From the NCBI RefSeq assembly GCF_025989185.1, contig NZ_JAPDNT010000005.1, positions 124,001 through 188,000 of the forward strand: a DNA stretch of 64,000 nucleotides, read 5' to 3'. Of this stretch, positions 53,803-62,510 are shown one piece after another. The translations under genes were made by a program, and so were the position numbers. Numbering within the stretch: the stretch's first letter is position 1; the number at the start of each line of letters is the position of its first letter. The notes beneath the pieces were generated by a model. It had not been told where the DNA came from. It ran no database searches and was given only the letters and a program-made list of their open reading frames with translations. The DNA comes from Limobrevibacterium gyesilva. Lineage in GTDB: Bacteria > Pseudomonadota > Alphaproteobacteria > Acetobacterales > Acetobacteraceae.

Positions 53803-54291
53803 ATGAGCACCGAAAATCCCCGCAATCTGATCTGGAAGCATATCCACGGCATCGGGACTTGCATGATGGTGACGCATGACGGGGAGCACGTGCGCGCGCG
53901 GCCAATGACCGGCATTGTGCGGCCCGAGCAGAACGTGATCTGGTTCTTTACGGATACCCAGACCAGCAAGGACGAGGAGTTGCAACGCGACCCACGTGCA
54001 AGCCTCACGTTTGCGGACCTACGCGATCAGAACTTCGTCTCAGTTTCCGGTCGCATCACGCGTGTCCTGGACAAGGAGACGATCAGCGATCTCTGGGACG
54101 AAGGGGCGGAGGCTTATTTCCCCAACGGGCCCGATGATCCGGGCGTCGTGCTGCTGAAATTCGTCCCCGAATTTGGCGAGTACTGGGACGCACCGTCCAG
54201 CACAATCGTGATGGCGATCAAGTTCATCGAGGCGCACATCATGGGTGAGAGGCCGGACCTTGGCACCAGCGGGGCGGCAAAGTTCTCGTAG
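53803..54291 (+). CDS. Pyridoxamine 5'-phosphate oxidase-like general stress protein
   Basis: A 162-residue flavin-binding split-barrel protein of the general stress protein 26 type. It contains GTCMMVTHDGEHVRARPMTG and VIWFFTDTQTSKDEELQRDP, and ends with a W-D-A-P-S segment. Family members bind FMN or F420, and the reaction is unknown. ATG 53803 has AAGGAG about 10 nt upstream. No EcfG consensus was found in its 117-bp upstream gap; it may be read through from phyR. Confidence 0.87.
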   Translation: MSTENPRNLIWKHIHGIGTCMMVTHDGEHVRARPMTGIVRPEQNVIWFFTDTQTSKDEELQRDPRASLTFADLRDQNFVSVSGRITRVLDKETISDLWDEGAEAYFPNGPDDPGVVLLKFVPEFGEYWDAPSSTIVMAIKFIEAHIMGERPDLGTSGAAKFS

Positions 54292-54492
54292 GAAGTATTA
54301 GACGTCTGGAACCAACCGCCGGAACCCACTTGAATCCACAGACATTGCCGCATCTCGCGCTGCCGTACCTTGTGCCATTGAACGACAGCTGGTTGCGAAA
54401 CCGGGTGTGGTTGACCGGTCGAACAAGAGTGGCGCTTGGCGCCGGACGGCGAGCTTCGTTTGCTGACGACAAATCTGGACGTGGCCGGTCGT

Positions 54493-55386
54493 TCAGACCC
54501 GGCGGTCGCGGCTCGCGGCGATGAGGACGGCGGCCACCACGATGGCGCCGCCGATCAGGGTGTTGCGATCGGGGTTCTCGTCGAAGACGAGCCATACCCA
54601 GACCGGGGCCAGCACACTCTCCAGCACCGAGATCAGGCCGGCGTCCGCCGAAGGGATCAGGCGCACGCCGGTGGTGAACATGATCAGCGCCAGACCCATC
54701 TGGCCGAAGCCGAACACCGCCAGCAGCGCCATGTCGTGCGCCGGCACAACCATCTGCGCAAACGGCAGGCTGGCCACGGCGACGATGAGCACCGCGAGGC
54801 AGCTTGATTCGGTGGTTGGCACGTCCGGCCGCACCCGGGCTAGCACCACCGTGCCGGCGAAGGTGAGGCTCATGAGCGCCGAGAGCACATCGCCCCACTG
54901 CCGGCCGGCCTCGCGGGTGCCGGAAACCATGACGAGCACGCCGACAACGGTCACCAGGATGGCGACCAGCTTGGCGGGAGACACACGCTCTTTCAGGGCG
55001 AGCCAGGCCAGGGCGGCCGCGAACAGCGGGGCGGCGGCCTGGAACACGATCACCGCGGCCACGGTGGTCATGCTCAGCGCGTTGATGAAGCAGATCATCG
55101 ACGCGGCGAAGCACAGGGCCATGGCGACGCCGACCCAGCCGAGCCGGCGGAAAGATTGCGGCATGGCCCGGCCGTCACGGGCGGCGAGGTAGCCCAGCAG
55201 GAACACGGCGGCGAACACCGAACGCCAGAACAGGGTCGTCCAGGGATCGGTGTCGGCCCAGCGTTGCAACAGGCCGGCGCTGCTCCAGACCATGGTGGCG
55301 CCGGTCACCAGCAATGCACCACGGCGATACTCTGCCGCCGCTGCTTCACGCGGCAAGGCAGCGGCGAACGGGCCAGCGTGGCTCAC
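54493..55386 (-). CDS. EamA family (DMT superfamily) transporter
   Basis: A 297-residue membrane protein with ten predicted helices in two EamA repeats (first LLVTGATMVWSSAGLLQRWA, second from about residue 165, LMSLTFAGTVVLARVRP). Family members export metabolites or amino acids; the substrate is unknown. The GTG start at 55386 has GGAG 7 nt upstream. It stands alone at the right edge of the stress island. Confidence 0.9.
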   Translation of the reverse strand: MSHAGPFAAALPREAAAAEYRRGALLVTGATMVWSSAGLLQRWADTDPWTTLFWRSVFAAVFLLGYLAARDGRAMPQSFRRLGWVGVAMALCFAASMICFINALSMTTVAAVIVFQAAAPLFAAALAWLALKERVSPAKLVAILVTVVGVLVMVSGTREAGRQWGDVLSALMSLTFAGTVVLARVRPDVPTTESSCLAVLIVAVASLPFAQMVVPAHDMALLAVFGFGQMGLALIMFTTGVRLIPSADAGLISVLESVLAPVWVWLVFDENPDRNTLIGGAIVVAAVLIAASRDRRV

Positions 55387-55841
55387 ACTCGAACTCCAGG
55401 TACCAATGCAATCTTTAATGTTATGCCATCTGCCCGGCGCTGCCCATCCCGCGGGCGAACCGGACGCAATCCCGGCAAGAAAGGGAGACGGGGCTCTGCC
55501 CCCGGAGCGTCCTCAACCGCTCTGGCGAACAACGCAAGAACAGGGTCGGCAGGAGCGCTATCCTTCCGAGGTTCAGCGCAACCCGGACCGGTGGCTTGAA
55601 GCATCGCCACCCGTTCGCAGATCAACTCGGTTCGCGGGGATGGCCATGGGTCTCATGCGGTGAGACGGTCCCCGCGCCGGCGGGAGCTCGCGCTCTCGCG
55701 GCCACCTCGGGCTGCCCTCCCGCCCCAGGGGCCGGCGGTATCCTGCTTGTCGCGGCTTTGGGGGATGCGGCCTCGGGTAGGCTGTCGATGAATACCTGAC
55801 CGTTTTTTGCCGGGCAGATGGTGATGCCGCAACGTCGGGTG
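55387..55841. other. Gap bounded by a 13-bp inverted repeat
   Basis: A 455-bp gap without a supported gene. CCATCTGCCCGGC at 55426-55438 and its reverse complement at 55809-55821 face inward, enclosing about 370 bp, in the way the ends of a small non-autonomous element might. A TTTTTT run (55803-55808) adjoins the right copy. No transposase-like frame lies inside. Confidence 0.35.
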
Positions 55842-56501
55842 TCATGTGAAGTTGTCGATTACGAGGCGGCCGGCCCGGGTAAGATGTTGCTTCAAGCGGC
55901 GCAGTGCGGCTTCGCAGTTCCCCGTCCTGCAGGCCGTTACGATCGCCCGATGATCCCGAAGCCATTCCACGGTATTCCGCGGCAGTGCCGCGTAGGCGTT
56001 CTGATAGTGCTTCACGCTGCTGCGGAGCGTCAGAACCATCGCGAGGTGCCTTGGCCGGCGCGCAGGCGCATAGAGTGTTTCATGGAATCGGTCGTCGAGC
56101 TCGCTCCAGCGTGGCCCGTGCGCCTCGTGTTCTGCGGTGGAAAGTATCGTCTCGATCGCGAGCAGATCATCTCTCGACATGCAGCTCATGGCGCGTTCCA
56201 GAAGGTCGCATTCGAGCAGTATCCGCAGCTCATAGATTTCTTGCACCTCGGCCGCATCAAGGCGCGACACATAGGCGCCCCGGTTGGGGTGGACGACGAC
56301 CAAGCCCTCCGCCTCCAGGCGCCTGAGAGCCTCCCGGATGGGGATGCGGCTGACACTGAAGCGTTCAGCGAGTTCCTCCTGGCGCAAGGCCTCACCCGGA
56401 GGCAGCTCTCCTTGCGCGATGTCGGCGCGCAAAGCGTCGGCAATGAGATCCGGGGTTGTCCGGGCGAGCGGCAAAGCAGGAGAAGATCGGTTGCGGTTCA
56501 T
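55842..56501 (-). CDS. GntR family regulator, FCD (FadR) subfamily
   Basis: A 219-residue DNA-binding repressor or activator responding to a small carboxylate or sugar acid. The winged helix is residues about 15-80 (SVSRIPIREALRRLEAEGLV). The FCD ligand domain follows, with RILLECDLLERA and ELDDRFHETLYAPA, including the Asp and His usual for metal binding. It diverges from the OsmC gene; an ATGT-AA-ACAT palindrome lies between them. Confidence 0.92.
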   Translation of the reverse strand: MNRNRSSPALPLARTTPDLIADALRADIAQGELPPGEALRQEELAERFSVSRIPIREALRRLEAEGLVVVHPNRGAYVSRLDAAEVQEIYELRILLECDLLERAMSCMSRDDLLAIETILSTAEHEAHGPRWSELDDRFHETLYAPARRPRHLAMVLTLRSSVKHYQNAYAALPRNTVEWLRDHRAIVTACRTGNCEAALRRLKQHLTRAGRLVIDNFT

Positions 56502-56509
56502 GACGCCTT

Positions 56510-56519
56510 ATGTAAACAT
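56510..56519. promoter_or_regulatory. Possible GntR operator
   Basis: ATGT-AA-ACAT, a short palindrome in the 45-bp divergent gap between the gntR-type gene and the OsmC gene. The site is a guess from position and symmetry. Confidence 0.25.
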
Positions 56520-56546
56520 GTATCCAATCCTGGTCCAAGCGGAGAT

Positions 56547-57032
56547 ATGACCTTGGCGGAAAAGCAGCATGTCTACCGGGTCTCGGTGGAATGGCTCGGC
56601 AATCGAGGCGTGGGAACGGTCGATTATGCGAGCTACGGTCGCGACCATCTGATTACCGCCCCAGGAAAGCCGGAGATCGCGGGATCTTCCGATCCTGCGT
56701 TTCGCGGGAATCCGCAACGATGGAATCCTGAAGACCTGTTGTTGGCCTCGATCTCGGCATGCCACAAGCTGTGGTACCTCAGTCTTTGCGCCCGGGCCGG
56801 CGTCTGCGTTCTCACGTATCTTGACGACGCCGAGGGCACAATGATCGAAGCGCCGGGCGCCGGTCGGTTTGTGCGCGCGGTCCTCCGTCCCCAGATCACG
56901 ATCCGTGCCGGCGACGATATCGAGCTGGCGATGCGCCTGCATCGAGAGGCGCACGCCAACTGCTTCATCGCCAACTCGGTGAACTTCCCGATCGAATGCG
57001 AGCCTCAAATCATGGCCATGGCACCCAGCTGA
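56547..57032 (+). CDS. OsmC family peroxiredoxin-like protein
   Basis: A 161-residue OsmC/Ohr-fold protein, probably reducing organic hydroperoxides. It has NPEDLLLASISACHKLWYLS with the first Cys-containing helix, and REAHANCFIANSVNFPIEC with the second Cys; the two cysteines are at the expected positions for a redox pair. ATG 56547 follows GGAG closely. It is divergent from the GntR regulator, which may control it. Confidence 0.88.
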   Translation: MTLAEKQHVYRVSVEWLGNRGVGTVDYASYGRDHLITAPGKPEIAGSSDPAFRGNPQRWNPEDLLLASISACHKLWYLSLCARAGVCVLTYLDDAEGTMIEAPGAGRFVRAVLRPQITIRAGDDIELAMRLHREAHANCFIANSVNFPIECEPQIMAMAPS

Positions 57033-57252
57033 ACAGGAAAGCAACCTGCAAATTCACGAGAAGCCGGCTTCTCTGGTAGCCGGTCTCCTGGAGCAGCTTG
57101 AGAAGCTCCCGGTGTTCGACGGACATGACGCCGCCGATGGCTTCGATTTCTCCGCGCAAGCGGGCCGCATGGCCGAGACAGGCATCCCGCCCCCTTCTCC
57201 CGTTCACTTCAAGAATGGCTGCGACGTGGTGCCCTGCTCCTCAAGGGCGCTG

Positions 57253-57567
57253 TCAGGCTGCTGGTTCGATCTTGCGCAGGAATGTGCGCTCCTCCGCGAG
57301 GATCAGCTTCTCTGTCTCGGCCATCACGAAATTGGCGTTGCCTTCGGTATCGGCGCGAAGGCGAGCTCGATAGGTCTCGTAAGCGGCAAGACTGTCGAAG
57401 GAGATCAGTCCATAGGCGATGTTATTGGTGCCTTCATGTGGCATCCAGTAGCCGAGAAGATCGCCGCCGCAAGTGGGAATGATCCGAAGCCAGTTCTGCG
57501 CGTATCTTTCAAATGTATCGCGCTTGAAGGGATCAATCTTGTAGCGAATGAAAGCGGTGATGGTCAT
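57253..57567 (-). CDS. NIPSNAP family protein
   Basis: A 104-residue ferredoxin-like (dimeric alpha/beta barrel) protein. It starts [20 protein letters not shown] and ends with [23 protein letters not shown] proteins are small and uncharacterised in bacteria; relatives are often beside sugar or aromatic catabolic genes. ATG 57567 has GGAGAC 6-7 nt upstream, favouring it over longer frames. Confidence 0.85.
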   Translation of the reverse strand: MTITAFIRYKIDPFKRDTFERYAQNWLRIIPTCGGDLLGYWMPHEGTNNIAYGLISFDSLAAYETYRARLRADTEGNANFVMAETEKLILAEERTFLRKIEPAA

Positions 57568-57884
57568 GGTCGTCTCCGTGCGTGAACCCACGTCGCGTTC
57601 TTGCACACCGACGCGGAGGCATGTTTCGCTCGTGACCGAAGTCTTCTTGAACCGGGTACTCAGGCGCGGCTGAAACGCAGCGGGACGACTGAGCCATGTG
57701 ACAGACGCATCCAGCCCCGCCTTGCGCCGGTCGCCGACACCGAATTCGCGCAGATCTTGACGTCCTCCCCGCCGTGTCAGGCCGGGCATCACGACCACGT
57801 GTTCCTCCACTTGGATGCTGCAAGGGCCGGCGCAAGGCGTTCATATAGAGGAGCTGCCGCGGCACACGCGAGGAGTGGTATCCC
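57568..57884. other. Gap before the dehydrogenase operon
   Basis: About 317 bp between divergent genes (NIPSNAP and the dehydrogenase small subunit). It should contain both promoters. A TTGACG box lies near 57757 but I find no good -10 partner. No gene or repeat is supported. Confidence 0.4.
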
Positions 57885-58553
57885 ATGCGTCCAGAAGCGA
57901 GATCCGGCCCAGGCCAGGGGGACTTCGCGCTTCTTGGCGATTCGGTCACACCTCTCGCCCGAGCGTCGACGATAAACGACACGGTCATGACCCTGGGAGC
58001 CCTGCATGGCGCCGGGCCTTCGGACACGCCGGTCTTTTCTGTTCTTGACCACTCACAGACGACCGCCGGATCGCACGATCCCGTACGACGGGCGTTGCTG
58101 GTAACCCTGCTCGCCGCATACGTGACGACGCTCGTCTCGCCGGCTCTCGCCGCGCCAAGCACTGACGCGGCACTCGCCGCGTTTCTGGCAGCCTCGAAAC
58201 TCCTGACAGGTCGCCCCACGCTTGAATCCGAACAGGCTTCTCGTCTGTTTGGCGCCCTTACCGCTGACGACCCGCAATTTCCAGAGAAAGTGCAGGCATT
58301 GGCGTCCCTAATTGATCAAAGGAAGATCGACCCACTCCGCTTGCAGCAAGTACTTGACGCCGAGCGCTCTGAGCTTGCCGCATTGCCGCGCGACATTGTG
58401 ACCGCGTGGTATGTGGGTGTTGTCGGTGACGACGAGCGTGCACGCTGCATCACGTTCGAAACGAGTCTGATGAACGTCATCGTCAGCGACCGCTTGAAGC
58501 CGCCCAGTTACTGTTATGGAGTCTACGGCAGCTGGGCGCAAAAGCCGACTTAG
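57885..58553 (+). CDS. Membrane-bound FAD sugar/alcohol dehydrogenase, small subunit
   Basis: Third subunit of the fructose/sorbitol/gluconate dehydrogenase type, needed for export and stability of the flavoprotein. The 222-residue product has an arginine pair and a hydrophobic signal (VRRALLVTLLAAYVTTLVSP, cleavage near ALA-AP), then a helical domain like sorbitol dehydrogenase small subunits (AAFLAASKLLTGRPTLES and TAWYVGVVGDDERARCITFE). ATG 57885 has AGGAG 9 nt upstream; ATG 57987 would give a shorter leader. The twin-arginine signal may carry the folded large subunit out. Confidence 0.82.
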   Translation: MRPEARSGPGQGDFALLGDSVTPLARASTINDTVMTLGALHGAGPSDTPVFSVLDHSQTTAGSHDPVRRALLVTLLAAYVTTLVSPALAAPSTDAALAAFLAASKLLTGRPTLESEQASRLFGALTADDPQFPEKVQALASLIDQRKIDPLRLQQVLDAERSELAALPRDIVTAWYVGVVGDDERARCITFETSLMNVIVSDRLKPPSYCYGVYGSWAQKPT

Positions 58554-58563
58554 AGGTGGTCAG

Positions 58564-60162
58564 ATGGCCCAGGATCTTTCGGCTGACATTGTTGTCATCG
58601 GCTCTGGGGTCTGTGGTTTATTGGCGGCGCATCGCCTGGTCATGCAAGGCGCCTCTCTGCTGATTCTCGAAGCTGGGCCGCGGGTTGATCGCGGCCGCAT
58701 CGTGGCCGCCTACAGGAATTCAGCGTGGAAGGGAAACTGGATGGCGCCCTATCCATCCATGCCATGGGCCCCGCATCCCAACTATCACCCCAAGGACAAC
58801 GGTTATCTCATCCAGGCTGGACCCTATCCCTATCCAGCCGAATACATTCGTGTCGTCGGCGGCACGATCTGGCATTGGGCTGCGCATGCGTGGCGCGTGC
58901 TGCCGAACGACTTGAAGATCAAAAGCCTCTACGGTGTGGGGCGCGATTGGCCCCTGTCCTATGAGGAGCTTGAGCCGTACTACTACGAGGCCGAGGTCAA
59001 GATGGGAGTCTCCGGCGCGCCGAACACCGGCTCTCCGCGCACGAAGCCCTTCCCCATGGAACCGGTCGCCGAGCCGTGGGCGATGCGCCGGTTTCGCGAG
59101 CGCCTCGCCGCCGGCGGTTACGAGGTCGTCAGCAACACGACGGCACGCAACAGCCGAACCTACGACGGCAGGCCGGCCTGCTGCGGCAACAACAACTGCC
59201 AGCCGATTTGCCCGATCGGCGCGCAATATGACGGCGGGGTGGCGGCCAGCGCTGCGGAGGCGGCTGGCGCGAAGATCATTCCCAACGCGGTCGTGTACCG
59301 GATCGAGCATGATCCACAAGGGCGTATTGTCGCGGTTCACTACTACGATCCGAACAAGACCTCGTACCGCGTGACGGGGAAAACCTTCATTCTCGCGGCA
59401 AACGGGATCGAGAGTCCGAAGCTGCTGTTGATGTCGGCCAGCGACAAATACCCGAAGGGGTTGGCGAACGGCTCGGACATGGTCGGCCGCAATCTGATGG
59501 ACCACCCGAGCAGTTCGCTGACCTTCGACGCCGAAGAAGAACTGTGGCTCGGGCGCGGCCATCAGAGTCCGTCCTCGATCAACACCTTCCGTGATGGCGC
59601 CTTTCGCTCGGAGTATGCTGCGTTCCGTCTCGACTTCACGAATATTTCGCAGGTGCGTTCTGCGGCAGAAGATCTTATTGCAGCGGGGGTGTATGGACCC
59701 GAGTTGGAGAAGCAACTGCGCTATCGCTCGGCGCACCAGGTCAATGTCAAGGATGTGCTGGAAGTATTGCCCAATCCGGAAAACCGGGTCGTTCTGAGCT
59801 CCCAGAAGGATGCGCTAGGGATACCGAAGCCAGAGGTTCACTACGCATTGGATGACTACGTCCACAAGGGGATGGCCGCAGCGAAGGTCGAATACGCGCG
59901 CATTGCGGAGCTGATGGGCGGAACCAACCTGCGCTACACGCCGGACGGCCAGTACGCCAACAATCAGCACATCACCGGCACGATGAGTATGGGCAATGAT
60001 CCGAAAGATTCCGTCGTCGATAGGTTCGGGCGTGCGCACGATCACCCGAACCTGTTCATCGCAGGCACCGGTGTGATGCCGACGGCAGCCACGGTCAACT
60101 CCACGCTGACCGGGGTCGCACTGGCTCTACGAACCGCGCAGCACATTCACGAGACGAGCTGA
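58564..60162 (+). CDS. Membrane-bound FAD-dependent dehydrogenase, GMC large subunit
   Basis: Catalytic flavoprotein (532 residues) that oxidises a sugar or polyol on the periplasmic side. The FAD site is VVIGSGVCGLLAAHRL (residues 11-26), and GGTIWHWAAHAWR and the C-terminal GTMSMGNDPKDSVVD with GTGVMPTAATVNSTLTG are GMC landmarks. Cys206, Cys207, Cys212 and Cys216 in PACCGNNNCQPICPIG match the 3Fe-4S site known from fructose and FAD-glucose dehydrogenases. It starts 10 bp after the small subunit. The exact substrate (gluconate, sorbitol, fructose or other) cannot be told from sequence alone. Confidence 0.92.
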   Translation: MAQDLSADIVVIGSGVCGLLAAHRLVMQGASLLILEAGPRVDRGRIVAAYRNSAWKGNWMAPYPSMPWAPHPNYHPKDNGYLIQAGPYPYPAEYIRVVGGTIWHWAAHAWRVLPNDLKIKSLYGVGRDWPLSYEELEPYYYEAEVKMGVSGAPNTGSPRTKPFPMEPVAEPWAMRRFRERLAAGGYEVVSNTTARNSRTYDGRPACCGNNNCQPICPIGAQYDGGVAASAAEAAGAKIIPNAVVYRIEHDPQGRIVAVHYYDPNKTSYRVTGKTFILAANGIESPKLLLMSASDKYPKGLANGSDMVGRNLMDHPSSSLTFDAEEELWLGRGHQSPSSINTFRDGAFRSEYAAFRLDFTNISQVRSAAEDLIAAGVYGPELEKQLRYRSAHQVNVKDVLEVLPNPENRVVLSSQKDALGIPKPEVHYALDDYVHKGMAAAKVEYARIAELMGGTNLRYTPDGQYANNQHITGTMSMGNDPKDSVVDRFGRAHDHPNLFIAGTGVMPTAATVNSTLTGVALALRTAQHIHETS

Positions 60163-60293
60163 GCAATGTGCGGGCATTGCGTGGAATCTTTATCCGCGAC
60201 CCGCTTGACCTCTCCGCTGCGACCGCCGCGTCCCGCGGGCTACGATGACCGACCAGCCGAACGCCCTTCTTCACGGTGGGGAAGTCGCTCGCC

Positions 60294-61700
60294 ATGAAAT
60301 CGATCCTACCCTTGCCGATTGCGTCCGGCGCCATCGCCATCGCGCTCGCGAGCGTGAATGCGCTCCCTGCATTTGCTGCGCCCCCTGCCGACGCCGACCT
60401 GATCCAGCGCGGCCAGTACCTTGCAGCCGCAGGGGACTGCGTCGCCTGCCACACCACGCCTGGCGGCAAGGCGCTCGCAGGTGGGCTGTCGCTGCCAACC
60501 CCGGTTGGCGCGATCGTGTCGACCAATATCACGCCTTCGAAGACATACGGTATCGGCACCTATACGCTCCCGCAGTTCGCGGACGCACTACGCAAAGGCG
60601 TGCGTGCTGACGGCCAGCGCCTGTATCCCGCGATGCCGTACACCTCGTATGCGCAAGTGTCGGACGACGACGTCAAAGCGCTTTACGCGTACTTCATGAA
60701 CGCGGTCGCGCCCGTCGATGCGCCTTCGCCGCAGACAGAGCTGTCCTTCCCGTTCAATATTCGGCTGTCAATGGCTGCATGGAACCTCCTGTTCCTCGAC
60801 AGCAAGCCATTCGAACCCGACCCGAGCAAGAGCGCCGAGTGGAACCGTGGCGCTTACCTGGTCCGTGGCCTCACGCATTGCAGTGCCTGTCATACGCCGC
60901 GCAACGTGTTGATGGCTGAAAAGGCGTCGCGCGACCTCGGCGGCGGCGAGGTTGGCCCCTGGCACGCGCCGAACATTACGTCCGACGCGAACAGTGGGAT
61001 CGGCGGATGGAGCGAACGCGATCTGATCGACTACATGCGTGACGGGCGCGCGGTGAACAAGGCACAAGCGGCTGGCCCGATGGCCGAGGCGATCGACAAC
61101 AGCCTGCATCTTCTGCAGGACAGCGACTTGCGTTCGATTGCCGTGTATCTGAAAGCCGTGCCGGCGGTGCGTAATGACGAGGACGCCCGCCCAGCATTCG
61201 GATGGGGCGCAGCTGCCGATGACCTCAGCGGCATCCGCGGTGTTCCGTTGCCGGCGGATCCGAATCAGATGTCGGGCCCGCAGCTCTACGATGCATATTG
61301 CGCGACCTGCCACCAAAGCGATGGGCAAGGGAGCGACGACGGCGGCCTGCCGTCACTCTTCCACAACACGGCACTCGGTCGAACCAACACGAATAACCTG
61401 GTCATGGTGCTCCTGGACGGAATTCACCGGCTGCCCGGTGCATCCGACATACTGATGCCGGGCTTCGCGCATGAGCTGTCGGATCAGCAGATCGCGACGC
61501 TTGGCGCGTATCTCACCCAACGCTACGGCAACCCGAGCGCCGCGGTTACAACCGCGCAGGTGCAAGACCTGCGAGCCGGGAGCGCCTCGTCGTTCCTGAT
61601 CGTGGCGACGCGCGTAGCGATGTCTGCGGTGGCGGTTCTCGCCATCCTGGTTGCGGCATTCTGGATGTTCAGGCGACGGCGCCAGGGAGCGGCGCAGTAG
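60294..61700 (+). CDS. Triheme cytochrome c subunit of the FAD dehydrogenase
   Basis: Passes electrons from the flavoprotein to ubiquinone. The 468-residue product has a signal peptide (MKSILPLPIASGAIAIALAS), three CxxCH sites (C49-VAC-H, C196-SAC-H, C336-ATC-H) and one C-terminal membrane helix (AMSAVAVLAILVAAFWMF) followed by arginines. Length and heme spacing match the cytochrome subunits of gluconate and sorbitol dehydrogenases of acetic acid bacteria. ATG 60294 begins the signal peptide; a GTG at 60276 is less likely. Confidence 0.93.
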   Translation: MKSILPLPIASGAIAIALASVNALPAFAAPPADADLIQRGQYLAAAGDCVACHTTPGGKALAGGLSLPTPVGAIVSTNITPSKTYGIGTYTLPQFADALRKGVRADGQRLYPAMPYTSYAQVSDDDVKALYAYFMNAVAPVDAPSPQTELSFPFNIRLSMAAWNLLFLDSKPFEPDPSKSAEWNRGAYLVRGLTHCSACHTPRNVLMAEKASRDLGGGEVGPWHAPNITSDANSGIGGWSERDLIDYMRDGRAVNKAQAAGPMAEAIDNSLHLLQDSDLRSIAVYLKAVPAVRNDEDARPAFGWGAAADDLSGIRGVPLPADPNQMSGPQLYDAYCATCHQSDGQGSDDGGLPSLFHNTALGRTNTNNLVMVLLDGIHRLPGASDILMPGFAHELSDQQIATLGAYLTQRYGNPSAAVTTAQVQDLRAGSASSFLIVATRVAMSAVAVLAILVAAFWMFRRRRQGAAQ

Positions 61701-61742
61701 GTTCGGTCCCTCTGGCGGGGGAGGTCGGCCGTCCCGGCCGGC

Positions 61743-62510
61743 TCAGCGCGCGCCGCCATTCACCTGGAAGCATTGCTTGGTGATCAGCGCGGCGTCATCG
61801 CTGGCCAGGAACAAGGCCAGGGCGGCGACGTGGGAAGGTTCCACGTCATCGGGGATGCACTGCCTTGCCCGGCCGGCCGCGATCTGCGCCTCGTCCTGGA
61901 ACCAGAGCGCACGCTGGCGCGGCGTGATCACTTGCCCCGGCGCGATCGCATTGACGCGGATGCGCCATTGTCCGACGTCGCGCGCCAGCGAATTGGTGAA
62001 ACCGACTGCCGCCGCCTTGGCCGCGCTGTAGGCCTGCATCGATGGGCCACCGCCGATCCAGGCGCCCGAACTCATGTTGATGATCGAACCGAAGCCGAGT
62101 TCGCGCATCTGCGGCACGACTGCCTGCGCGGCGAAATACTGATGCTTGAAATTCACCGACATCGACCAGTCGAACTCCGCTTCGTCAACTGCGAGGAAGT
62201 CCTGCCGCCGGTCGTTGGCCGCGTTGTTGACCAGAACCGCGGCCGGGCCCAGGCCGGCATACAGCGTGGCGAAAGCCGCTTTCAGCGCCTCGATATCGGT
62301 CAGATCGCATGCCACGAACAACGGCCGTGGGTTGCCGGCGCGGGCGAGCGCGTCGATCAGCGGTTCGGCAGCCGCCGAATCGCGGTCGAGAAATCCAACC
62401 CGTGCGCCCTGCTCGGCGAAAGCGCGGACAAAGGCGGCGCCGATGCCACTGGCGCCGCCGGTCACCACAACGGTGCGCCCGGCGAGGCAAGGATAGCGCG
62501 TTTGTGTCAT
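61743..62510 (-). CDS. Short-chain dehydrogenase, probable sugar dehydrogenase
   Basis: A 255-residue SDR oxidoreductase. NAD(P) site TGGASGIGAAF, NNAAN, catalytic Ser in INMSSGAW, and Tyr/Lys in YSAAK are all present. Together with the ABC importer genes upstream in the same operon (4-bp overlap) it probably oxidises the imported sugar at C1, as in oxidative pentose or galactose pathways; this is inference. It converges on the cytochrome c gene. Confidence 0.9.
   Translation of the reverse strand: MTQTRYPCLAGRTVVVTGGASGIGAAFVRAFAEQGARVGFLDRDSAAAEPLIDALARAGNPRPLFVACDLTDIEALKAAFATLYAGLGPAAVLVNNAANDRRQDFLAVDEAEFDWSMSVNFKHQYFAAQAVVPQMRELGFGSIINMSSGAWIGGGPSMQAYSAAKAAAVGFTNSLARDVGQWRIRVNAIAPGQVITPRQRALWFQDEAQIAAGRARQCIPDDVEPSHVAALALFLASDDAALITKQCFQVNGGAR

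Noticed and set aside
54308-54332. GGAAC followed 17 nt later by TTG
   Set aside because: The triplet does not match the -10 element and no plus-strand gene starts within 200 bp.
57010-57207. A minus-strand frame of 65 codons after the OsmC gene
   Set aside because: The helical text (LRGEIEAIGGVMSVEHRELL) is suggestive, but there is no ribosome site and I cannot link it to a family.
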